From Dactylonectria macrodidyma (Eukaryota > Ascomycota > Sordariomycetes > Hypocreales > Nectriaceae): a stretch of 64,000 bases of DNA. The translations under genes were made by a program, and so were the position numbers. Positions within the stretch are counted from its first letter, which is position 1. Each line of letters starts with the position of its first letter. The notes under the pieces were generated by a model. That model ran no database searches. It was given only the letters and a program-made list of their open reading frames with translations, and was not told the origin of the DNA. Shown here one piece after another: positions 11,325 to 20,639 of this stretch. Where the stretch lies: positions 682,001 to 746,000 of the forward strand of contig JAGMUV010000022.1 in NCBI GenBank assembly GCA_020744425.1, read 5' to 3'.

Positions 11325-12733
11325 TTAAACCTTATCCAAATTTCCTCCCGACACACAAACAACCACCTTACCTGAAACCATACCTTTCTGTAGCCTCTCC
11401 ATATAATCCGGCACGTCACTGAGACTTATCTCAGTTAACAAGGGTTCGACCTGACCTGATTTGATGAGTTGCAGCATCTCTAAAGCCTCCTTACGACCGC
11501 CCATGAGGCTTCCCGACACATGGAGGCTGCGCTCAACGAGAGCCGGGAGGGGAATGGAAAGGGTGTTGTCGCCTCGCGGAACCCTGTAAGCAGCCACTTA
11601 TTAGCCAGCATATCCTAATTGGGTAGTTGGGTCGATGTAGGAATACTCGCCCCAAGCAGATAATTCGGCCTCCATCACAGACGTAATCCTCCAAATGTCG
11701 AAAGGCTCCAATTTCACTTGCAGCTACGATCACCGTCTCCGCGCAGCGCGGTACTCCGATGCTACCCCTGAGACGCATGCAACTTTCGAGTAGAGTGGAC
11801 CTGAAGATGGAAGTGTTCGTTTCACTATCATTATGCTCCTCTGGCGTGGGCAAGAAGGTATGAGCCATTCGGTCCGCCTGCTCAGCTGTCAGAGAGTCAA
11901 CCTTCCATTGCCGGTCAACTCCAATAACCTTTAATCCCAAGACATGTTTGGCAATCGTGCCAACCAAGTGGCCAATTCCGCCGGCAATGCCAACGACGAC
12001 CAGAACATCGCCGGCTTGGGTCTGACCATCGCGGAGCGCCCTCAGGGCGGCGGATCCTGAGCACAGCGCAGCGCAGTACCTTGCCACAGGTGTGCCCTCA
12101 TCAATTAATCCTTCGGGCAATGGAAGAAGACAAGACACTGGGAATGTCGCATAGCGCTGAAATGTTCCGTTGATATCTTTGGTGGTATTCATCTGGTGAG
12201 GACATGATGTTTGCAGGCCGCGGAGGCAGTATGTGCAGGATTCGCAAGCCGAGGCAAGGAAACGGATGGCGACGGGACGGCCTAACAGTGCAGGATCGTG
12301 ACAATAGACAACATGGCCTATTCCCTCATGGCCCGTGATGTGGTTGTATCGAGGGTATCCAGGTTCTGGTCCGATGGAGAAGCAGACGTCCTGTGGTATG
12401 GTGTGAGTATAAATGATGCAAAAGACGCCTAGGTAAGACGCAACTCACACTTCGGCAAATCCCGGTATAGAGGATCTCAACGATGGCCTGGCCTACCTCT
12501 GGTTTTCGAACGGGGATGCTCTTGAGCTGTAAATCGAGACGAGGACCCACTTCGGCCGTGATTACGGCACTCTGTGTAGAAGGGATGCCAGTGTCGGGTA
12601 AGGGATATGGTTGGCATTGGCCTCTAGGGACAGGAATAGCGCTGTTCGAGTCTGTATTACAACCAGAGTCGGCATGGCCATTGCTAGTGGTCGGAAGTGT
12701 CATATGGTCGGAAGGCCTCTGAGGTGTTGACAT
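11325..12733 (-). CDS. Zinc-dependent alcohol dehydrogenase (MDR superfamily)
   Basis: Three exons read leftward from the ATG at 12733 (MSTPQRPSD...). Catalytic-zinc region: YTGICRSDVC, then GHEGIGHVV. The structural zinc loop is intact as CESCTYCLRGLQTSC (four cysteines). The Rossmann domain follows with VVVGIAGGIGHLVGTIAKHVLGLKVIGVD, and the last exon (ending at 11325) has the substrate-domain tail. This is the arrangement of yeast-type tetrameric alcohol dehydrogenases. The second intron appears to begin GCGAGT rather than GT, because only that donor keeps ICLG-VPRGDN in frame. An N-terminal extension of about 60 residues before the conserved core is unusual for the cytosolic enzymes, but I see no clear targeting signal. 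The gene is divergently arranged with the GH3 gene and shares its promoter. Confidence 0.83.
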
Positions 12734-13279
12734 CCTGATGTCTGGCCAGGGACATACGCCGGATGTGAAACGGGTGTTCACTGATCGTCTCCAGCTTGAC
12801 AGCAAACCTCCGGGCGCCCGTGTTTTGTGGCTGCATGTCAAGTGTACTTAATGATCAAACCTTTCGATTTGCCGCATGATGACATGTAGATTAATTGAGA
12901 TAGCCTTGTGTGGCGATATTCGATCAGACGCGGAACATACATTCCGCCACTAACGCGGAATACACATTCCACCACTAGCTTCAGAATCAGAGCCTAATCC
13001 CCCTCCTATCTCCACACGTGCGGAATTCATGATCCTCCTCAAGCGAAGTCAGCCACCTCCACAAACTCGATCCCTGCATCTTGGGGAGCTCAAGGAGAAA
13101 ATCTCCCGGCTCCGCCCCCCTTGTGACTTCCAAGTGCATCATCTATCTCGGTCTTCTCGCAGTAGTACTTAACACCGTCTTGGTGCGACACTGTTTCTAC
13201 TGAGTGCGGGGACTCAAAGCAATTCCTACGCAAAACATCCACCCGTCCGATAGTCTACCTTTTCGTCTCCGACAGCGTG
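12734..13279. promoter_or_regulatory. Shared promoter of alcohol dehydrogenase and GH3 gene
   Basis: About 546 bases between the two divergent starts. It contains the paired palindromes annotated separately and no coding sequence. Confidence 0.5.
12930..12972. promoter_or_regulatory. Two palindromic CGG-type operator candidates, 25 bp apart
   Basis: Copy 1 (12930-12947) is a perfect inverted repeat GCGGAA-N6-TTCCGC. Copy 2 (12955-12972) is GCGGAA-N6-TTCCAC, one base short of perfect. The two form a direct repeat with period 25. Zn2Cys6 dimers typically bind CGG triplets in inverted orientation at fixed spacing, so these are good candidate sites for the regulator encoded at 8465-10874. That pairing is inference. 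Confidence 0.55.
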
Positions 13280-16063
13280 ATGTCGTTAGACGATAAATCG
13301 ATTGAGACCCTCGTCTCCAAGCTTACACTTGACGAGAAACTCAGTCTAATAGCCGGAGCATCGACATGGCGTACCGTGGCGGTGGACCGCGTGGGTATTC
13401 CAAACATCAAGGTATACTGCCCCAAACAGTCTCCAAGGCTTAGAATTAACGGCTAACATGTTGCAAGTTTTCGGACGGACCATCAGGTGCTCGTGGTGAG
13501 GTTTTTGGCGAAAGCGTCCCTGCAGCATTCTTCCCAAGTGGCGTTAGTTTGGGCGCGACATGGGATGTAGACCTCATGTATGAGATAGGCGAGGCATTAG
13601 CGGAAGAGGTAACAGCGTGCTCAATCTCTGACATATTGAGGCCTAACTAACTTGAAAGTGCAAAACAAAATCCGCCTCCGTCATCCTAGCTCCGACTATG
13701 TGCATCCACCGTCATCCTCTCGGCGGACGTAACTTTGAATCCTTCAGCGAAGACCCATACTTGACGGGAAAACTCGCGGCTGCTCACGTCCGTGGAGTGC
13801 AATCTCGGGGCATAGGTGCAACGCCAAAACATTTTGTCGGTCAGTGTAGCCTAAGTCGTGGGGAAACTCATAACATCTAGACTGACTTCTGATGCTAGCC
13901 AATGACCAGGAAACGCTTCGGTTCAAGTACAATGCGGTAATCTCTCCACGGGCTCTGCGCGAAGTCTACCTACTGCCCTTTCAGATGGTTGTTCGAGAAG
14001 CGGATCCATGGTGTATGATGACATCCTATAATATGGTCAATGGATACCATGTAGATGCCCACAAAGAGCTCCTCACGGATATCGCCCGGAAAGAGTGGGG
14101 GTGGGATGGGCTATTCATGAGTGACTGGGGCGGAACCAATACCTCTGTTGAGTCCATTAATGCCGGTTTGGACCTCGAGGTGCCTGGTCCACCACTCAAG
14201 AGGTCTAAGGATGCTCTTGAAGGCCCAATCAAGCAGGGTCTTGTCGATATAGGATGTATCGATGCCTCAGTTTCACGCCTTGTACGGCTTCTTGAAAGGA
14301 CGGGCCGTTTCCAGGACGCGCAAGACAACCCTGAATTCTGCAAAAATGATCTAGGCGTGAACCGCTTACTATTGCGGGCAGCTTGTGCAGGCATAGTTAT
14401 GCTCAAGAATGAGTTTGAAACTCTCCCTCTTCGCCTGTCAGAGGGGATCAAGAAGCTTGCCATCTTTGGCCCAAATGCTAAGAAGGTCGTTGCAGGGGGC
14501 GGAGGAAGCTCCTATATAAAATCCCCATACTGGACCTCGGTTTTTGAGTCCATCGAGAAGGAGTTTCAACGCTCTTCGACAGAACTTATCTTTGCGCCTG
14601 GAGCAAAATCGAATCGGTACCTGCCAACCATGCACCCCGGAGTTGTCCGTAACCCTGAGTCTGGCAAACCCGGAGGCGCTGTTGACTGGTACATCGGCCA
14701 CGACCTTGCTGCTCAAATCGCTGCAACGACGCACATGTGAGTCGAATCAACAAGGCCGATGGGATTTGAACTAACTCGCCTTAGTGATGACCTCTACTTT
14801 GTGGCCTACGGTGTGATGCCACCCGAAATCGACCGAGAAACAGACTTTTCGTTCCGTATTCGCGCAGTGCTCCGACCTCTTACTTCTGGCCGTCATCAGC
14901 TATCACTTGCTAGCATCGGACCTTCGAAACTCTTTGTCGATGGGGTCGAGGTAGCTGCTCAATCAGGAGCCTTCGAAGAGAAGGGCTCGCTCTTCTTCAC
15001 GTACGGTAGTGAGGAAAGTATCATCTCCCTGGATCTTGAGGCTGGGAAAGACTATGAGATTCGTGTCGACTATCATTCGCACGATAGGCAGCTGGATCCA
15101 GAGATACTTCCCGAGATGGATCCTATGGAAGACAAGTTCCAAGGAGCAAGGCTTGGCTACGAAGAACAAAACACGGCCGATTTGCCCAAAGAAGCAGCGA
15201 CACTAGCCCAAGATGCGGATGCCGCAATTATTGTTGTCGGCCGCGACAAGGAATGGGAGACCGAGGGCCAAGATATCCCGTTGTTTGAGTTGCCCGGAGA
15301 ACAAGTTCGGCTGATTCAAGAGGTCTCCAGTGTGTGCAAGCGCACCATTGTAGTGGTCCAAGCCGGAACACCCATGCAGTTCGAGCCGTGGATTGACAAT
15401 GTTGAAGCAGTCTTATACACTTGGTACCAGGGCCAGGAGGTAGGCAACGCTGCCGCTTCGGTCATCGTGGGGAGATATAATCCCTCTGGACGACTTCCAG
15501 TAACATTCCCCAAGAGAATTGAGGACTGTCCTGCTTTCTCGTCTTTTCCAGGAGAGCAAGCCATATCTGAGTACTCCGAAAGCATCTACGTGGGGTATAA
15601 ATGGTGGGACTTAACGGATACACTGCCCCAGTTTCCCCTTGGCTTTGGGCTATCCTACAACACTTTTGAGGTCAAGTCGGGTCAGATCAGTTCCTCTATT
15701 CTTTCAAAGGACTCTGTCCTGATACTTTCAGCCCACGTTCAAAACACCGGGGGGAGCAACGTCTCTTGCCGGGAGACCGTGATCGCGTGGTGCTCTCAAC
15801 GGCCTCCGACGCGGTTACGAAGACCTAAGAAGCAGGTGTGCGCATTTGTGAAATCCCCGGCCTTGTCCGCTGGCGAAGAGAGCGTTGTCGAACTGCAGCT
15901 TGATGCGTATAGCTTAGGCGTATATGATCCAAAGAAGGGCAAGTGGCTTGTTGATGCGAACAGCAAGTTCGATATCCTCCTTGGCACCACAGCACTCAAT
16001 GCATCGCCAGCCTGGGTAGTGGAGGTTCCAGAGGAGATTACATGGGTACATAAACTGAACTAG
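13280..16063 (+). CDS. GH3 beta-glucosidase with PA14 and fibronectin-III-like domains
   Basis: Five exons: 13280-13411, 13468-13608, 13659-13839, 13899-14736 and 14785-16063; all introns are GT-AG and the joined frame encodes 856 residues without a stop. Domain order is the GH3 N-terminal barrel (FSDGPSGARGE, then HRHPLGGRNFESFSEDPYL, KHFVANDQE), the nucleophile motif GLFMSDWGGT (Asp of SDW), the GH3 C-terminal sandwich split by an inserted PA14 domain (around LTSGRHQLSLASIGPSKLFVDG), then the Fn3-like tail. There is no signal peptide at MSLDDKSIETLVSKLTLDEK, so the enzyme is probably intracellular and cleaves imported glucosides, as in the PA14-containing fungal group. The divergent alcohol dehydrogenase and the sugar transporter nearby fit a glycoside-use role. 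Confidence 0.92.
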
Positions 16064-17047
16064 CCTAACGCAAGAAAACTTGCCTCGTATTTATCATGGG
16101 TCTTTGAACAAGTCCTTCCCTGTATAGCACACTCGAAAAGTAAGAAATCTTACTTGATTGAATCTTTGTGAAGTGTGGGCCTCGCTTCGGAGGCTATTCT
16201 TGTGTCTTACCTTATGCCGCATTTCACTTTTCCACGATACCCTCAGCTCTGCTCATCAACCTTCCACTCAGATGCTCAGCAATGCACAGCCCTGCCGATT
16301 TCCTCAAAGTGACTGAAATAGCATGTCGGGTTAGCGGTGCTAGCTAGCATCTCTATGCTCTTCTATGTCTAGCGATTAGACATGTATGACACGGGAAGGG
16401 TAACCTTACTTACAAATAAGTAGTAACCCAATGTTGATATAGAGACTTAAGCGGCTTGTCTTTCCCTGAGCAGGGAGCTTGAGAGATAAGAGAGAGACTT
16501 GGTGGTTTTAGAGTAGTAGAGGTGGAGAATCTCGTGAGGGCAGGATTTACCAATCAAGGGTTCTTTGGCCCATGAATAGCGGTCCGCTACGAAAGTATGG
16601 GAAGACGTGTGTAAGGGTTGGGGCGGCATGCCCAACCCGCACAAAGACCCACTGCAGCAGAGCTGTACGGGTCGCATTGTGCGGGCACGACCCTTCCATC
16701 GACGTTCGTCGTTCGTGTCCCTCGCACAGGCCTACGCGCTCCAGCGTTCTCACTTGCACCTTGTAGTCCGTGCACGCGAAAGCGGCTGCGCAGGGCACTG
16801 GGTTCAACGGATTTTACGGATGTAACGGATTTGGAGTTATTAAACTCAATAAACCCGAACTAACAGCAACGACGAAGATATTTGAATATACATTCGGCGG
16901 CAGAGCAGTTATGTATTTATACGACAAGGCCGGTGTTGCTCTGTTTCTGACTGCGTCCTTGTCCACCTCTCTTCTCAAGAATATCTTGACCTCCTGGCTT
17001 TCCGAATTACCCATTCTATCTAAGATACTCAATCCGCAAACCAAATC
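16064..17047. other. Intergenic, no gene recognised
   Basis: Nearly 1 kb. Positions 16560-16800 are more GC-rich with several overlapping short open frames but no family features. The end of the region carries the promoter of the NmrA-like gene. Confidence 0.45.
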
Positions 17048-17986
17048 ATGTCTCAATCATCTACAAAAGTGATTGTATTCGGTGCAGCGGGCGCAGTTGG
17101 ACGAGCTGCCGCCTTCGAGGCCCAGAAACGGGGTGCACAGGTGATTCTCGCCATGCGGGACACCAAGAAAACGATCCCCGGTTTAACACCTGATATCGAG
17201 CAAAATCGCGGGTTCACGCGAATCAAAGCCGACTTGTCAGATCCAAGGTCCATCGAAAACGCTGTTTCTCAATCGGGAGCAACCTTTGCATTTACATACA
17301 TTGTTCCCAGGGCACAAGATGGCATGCGCGCAACCTTCGACGCAATGAAGAATGCCGGAATATCCTACATCATCCTGCTATCTTCATACTTGTTGTACGC
17401 GTATCCAGATGCGAAAACTGCCGTGACAGGCACCAACGCAATTGCAGCTTTACACGCAAAAGTTGAAGTTGCCCTGGCTGAAGCTGGATTGGCACACACA
17501 ATTGTTCGTCCCATGTACTTCAACAGCAATATGGGGCAGGAAGCGGAAGGGGTCGAAAGAGGAGAACTTTGTTTATTGCGACCAGATACAATCTGCGACT
17601 ACATCGCGCCAGAAGATATTGGATCTGTTTGCGGAGCAAAGCTAATTGAGCCGCATTCTGCCAATGATCCTCAAATATTGCCGTTATGCGGCCCGGAGCT
17701 CCTGTCGCAAAGAGAGGCGTGGAGAATTGTCTCGCAAGAACTCGGTCGTGATATCACCATCAAGGAGATTGACGTGGACGAGTTCCTCACACGGCAGCAT
17801 GAGAGAGGACTTCCTAGAGACATAGCACAAGCCTTGGCGGATTATCAGCAGCAAGATCCAGCATTCAGATATTCGGGGAAACGTTATAAAGAAGCTTCGA
17901 CGAATATCGCACGGCATTCCGGGAGAGAGCCGACGAAGTTTCCTGCATGGATCAAGGCGCATAAAAATGAGCTTTTCGGTGCATAA
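17048..17986 (+). CDS. NmrA-like NAD(P)-binding protein (atypical SDR)
   Basis: A single exon of 312 residues. The dinucleotide-binding loop is VIVFGAAGAVGRAAAFEAQKRG (GxxGxxG type) at residues 8-29, with the acidic/basic residues after strand 2 (LAMRDTKK) suggesting NADP preference. Further SDR-like segments include ADLSDPRSIENAV, ISYIILLSSYLLY and a late VRPMYFNSN. The usual SDR Tyr-x-x-x-Lys dyad is not evident, as in NmrA-type redox sensors and isoflavone-reductase-like enzymes. It could be a regulator that senses the NADP state or a reductase; I cannot choose. The start is the first ATG and fits the family N terminus. It is probably cytosolic. Confidence 0.82.
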   Translation: MSQSSTKVIVFGAAGAVGRAAAFEAQKRGAQVILAMRDTKKTIPGLTPDIEQNRGFTRIKADLSDPRSIENAVSQSGATFAFTYIVPRAQDGMRATFDAMKNAGISYIILLSSYLLYAYPDAKTAVTGTNAIAALHAKVEVALAEAGLAHTIVRPMYFNSNMGQEAEGVERGELCLLRPDTICDYIAPEDIGSVCGAKLIEPHSANDPQILPLCGPELLSQREAWRIVSQELGRDITIKEIDVDEFLTRQHERGLPRDIAQALADYQQQDPAFRYSGKRYKEASTNIARHSGREPTKFPAWIKAHKNELFGA

Positions 17987-18254
17987 GGAAATCATCGACG
18001 GGCAAATACGGAGGATTGTCACGTGAGACAATTGGCTTGTATGTCGTGCCACGGAACGAAAGAAATAGATGTTACGAGAAAGAGATTGCAGAAGGCAGAG
18101 ATGGAGAGGGGCGGTTTATATATTGCATGTGTTCCGCGAAAGCCTAGCATGGGCTGTTATGTAGTCATCTAATTCAGCATCTGACCGGGTTGCCTACTGC
18201 GCCAGCAAGGCTATTGTATTATATTTTGCAGTATCTAAATCATGCTCACATTCA

Positions 18255-18430
18255 GTCAAACCTCTCTCTGTCTACTCATCGACATTTTTAGCGCCTTCGC
18301 CAAAGAGCGATATCTCCTACGTGCTGTCGCTCATCATCTGGACCCTGACTCTCATGATCACCGCTAAATATGTCCTCATCATCCTACGTACGGACAACGG
18401 GGGCGAGGGTGGTACCTTTAGCTGCTGGGT
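18255..18430 (+). pseudogene. Fragment of a HAK-type potassium transporter
   Basis: One frame reads [14 protein letters not shown], then [20 protein letters not shown], then [12 protein letters not shown], which matches the first membrane helices and the conserved GEGGTF of fungal HAK/KUP potassium transporters. Homology stops abruptly after GGTF, and there is no upstream exon in view, so this is a detached fragment of a gene of about 800 residues. It lies just before the LINE element, which suggests that a rearrangement or insertion truncated it. Confidence 0.55.
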
Positions 18431-18789
18431 TTCCACGAAGCTCAAGTGGTCGGAGCGATCCAAGGGAGTGGAGTATTTATCGATAGCTATCACGTCCTTT
18501 GGCACACCAATTGCGCGTATCGGAGCGGGGAGCGGAGCCGGGAGGGGTGGGGGTGGAGCGGCCGCTACCCGTGGCACTATCGCCCCTTGTATTGTGCACA
18601 CCTTCCTTTGTCATCTTACTTTCTTGGCATGCAGATGTTAAGAAAGTAGCCCTCATTACACCTTTTTCCCTAACAAGTGCACCGCAACAACCACAATCCT
18701 GCGCTTCGCGCAACCGGTGACGGCGGCGATGGCATCAGCCACCACCCGCCCGCCTGCTGTCCCAGATCCCTTCGACCTGAGAATCCATA

Positions 18790-20206
18790 CAGCGGGGTTC
18801 CAAAAGTCTTGCAACGCCACGCGACTTTTTCGCGACCAGTGTCAAGGATCCGAACCGAGTTTTTTGCTCCTTCATCTTCAACATCCCACAACTTTTTATT
18901 ATGACGTCCAATTTACAATCTTTTGGGACCATAATATCCGGAAATCGCCAAGGAAAACAAAGAACTAGCCCTGAGCTTCGTGCGGCTATTATTGCGGCCG
19001 TGCAAGCTGGAGAAAAAAGGTGTGTGGTCGCGACGCGTTTTGGGGTCACGACGGCCACAATCAGCCGTCTGCTTCAACGGCTCGAGACAACCGGATCAAT
19101 CGATCCTAGCCCTCAGTCCGGGCGGCCTCCAAGCCTGACGCCTCGGGCGAAAAGGGCTATTATTCATGCTGTACGACAGGATGAAGGTGTCTCAAGAAAA
19201 GATCTGGTAGATGACCTGAGTCTTGGGGTGAGCGCGACGACTGTACGCCGGGCTTTAAATGAGATCAACTTACGCAAATGGCAAGCGAGAAAGATGATCT
19301 TTTCACGAAAGGAAGATTCAGCTCAGCGGCTTCAATTTACGCGTGACTGGGCGAAAAGAGAAGAAGAATTGAGTGACGTATGGCTGAGTGTTTAAGATGT
19401 CCCCGTCCGCTACCTACTGTACCTGTTACTTACACCCCTTAGGTTATCTTCTCTGATGAATGCTCTGCTGCAAATGGCAGCGTCAATCCAGGCACATGGG
19501 TCTGGAGGTTTACCCACGAGATCTATGACCCAAAATTCGTTAATAAAATAGCCCATGGCAAGGGTGATGTAACGATAATGGTATGGGGTGCAATTTGCAA
19601 GAAGAGCCGAAGCAAGTTGGTTATTATGACTCGGGATACAGCCTCCAAGCGTGGCGGCTACTCATCAAATAGCTATATCGAAGCTCTGACTTCTGGGCTT
19701 CTTCCTGACTATAATGGCACCCGGCATTTTCAGCAGGATAATGCCGGAATTCACACATCAAAGATCTCGATGAGCTTTCTGCTTGAGCACGGGATCTCTC
19801 TTATTGATTGGCCGCCTCACAGCCCCGATCTGAACCCCATCGAGCACGTTTGGGCCAGACTAAAGAGAGATCTCTATAGAATGTTCCCTTGGGTCTCTAA
19901 ATTGAAGAAAAACGCAGCCGATATCGCTAAATTTAAAGTATGCTTAGAAGCGGCGTGGGAAGCTATCCCTCAAGACTTCATTCAGGGCCTACTAGAGTCA
20001 ATGCTGCGTAGGGTGGAAGCTTGCCGTAAAGCTAGGGGTTGGTATATAAAATATTAAAGCCACGCCTCTGAGGAATACAAAAATGTAGTTACTTTTATTA
20101 CAGCTAGTCTGCGGCCTGTTTAATTGGTATCTTTATTACATGCGTTCCGGTGAGGGTGGTGGTGTACCGTAAGTGGGGCTGTTGCAAGACTTTTGGAACC
20201 CCACTG
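18790..20206 (+). mobile_element. Tc1/mariner-family DNA transposon with TA target duplication
   Basis: Terminal inverted repeats begin CAGCGGGGTTCCAAAAGTCT on the left and CAGTGGGGTTCCAAAAGTCT on the right (reverse complement), about 30 bp each with one early mismatch. Both ends are flanked by TA (18788-18789 and 20207-20208). The element sits inside ORF1 of the LINE and holds one apparently intact transposase gene. Confidence 0.88.
18901..20057 (+). CDS. Tc1-like transposase, apparently intact
   Basis: Exons 18901-19377 and 19443-20057 are joined over a 65-base GTATGG...CTTAG intron into 363 residues. The N-terminal half has paired helix-turn-helix motifs (RFGVTTATISRLLQRLETTG and GVSATTVRRALNEI). 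The catalytic triad is complete: Asp in IFSDECS, Asp in FQQDNAGIHTS and Glu in SPDLNPIEHVWARLK, with 34-residue class spacing (DD34E). There are no stops or frameshifts, in sharp contrast to the LINE around it, so it is likely a more recent arrival. It would act in the nucleus by cut-and-paste at TA dinucleotides. Confidence 0.88.
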
Positions 20207-20639
20207 TACTCCCGCCAATCTCAATCGAAGAGCCCGCACAGCCCTCCTGAAAAACAGCCCCGCTGTTGTGAATGGACCTGTTGATGTCCCGCCTGCCTTT
20301 AGAAGGACGGCACGAATACCGTCCCGCTTCTCAATATAATCTCTACTGCTACGGCCACGGAAGGAGCCCAGCTCGCCCGTCCTGTCCCGTCCCCCAATCC
20401 TGCCCGGACCACTGAACAGCAACCAGTCTCCCTTATCAAATCAGCCAATAGGCTCGCACACGAGCGTGTGGAGTAGAGGAGGAACCCGAGCACCCAAGAC
20501 CCGGCTCTCCGAGGAAGCGCCGCATCGTCCTGATCACGCGCCCCCACGACCACGGGCATAAGTAGACGCCCACGAGCACGAAGATGCAATAGAAAGACTC
20601 TCCAAAGCTTTCAAGCCAATTTCAGCAAGGTTCCCGGTC

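Noticed and set aside
16572..16863. Several overlapping open frames in GC-rich intergenic DNA
   Set aside because: Open in many frames at once on both strands, which is expected from base composition; no family match.
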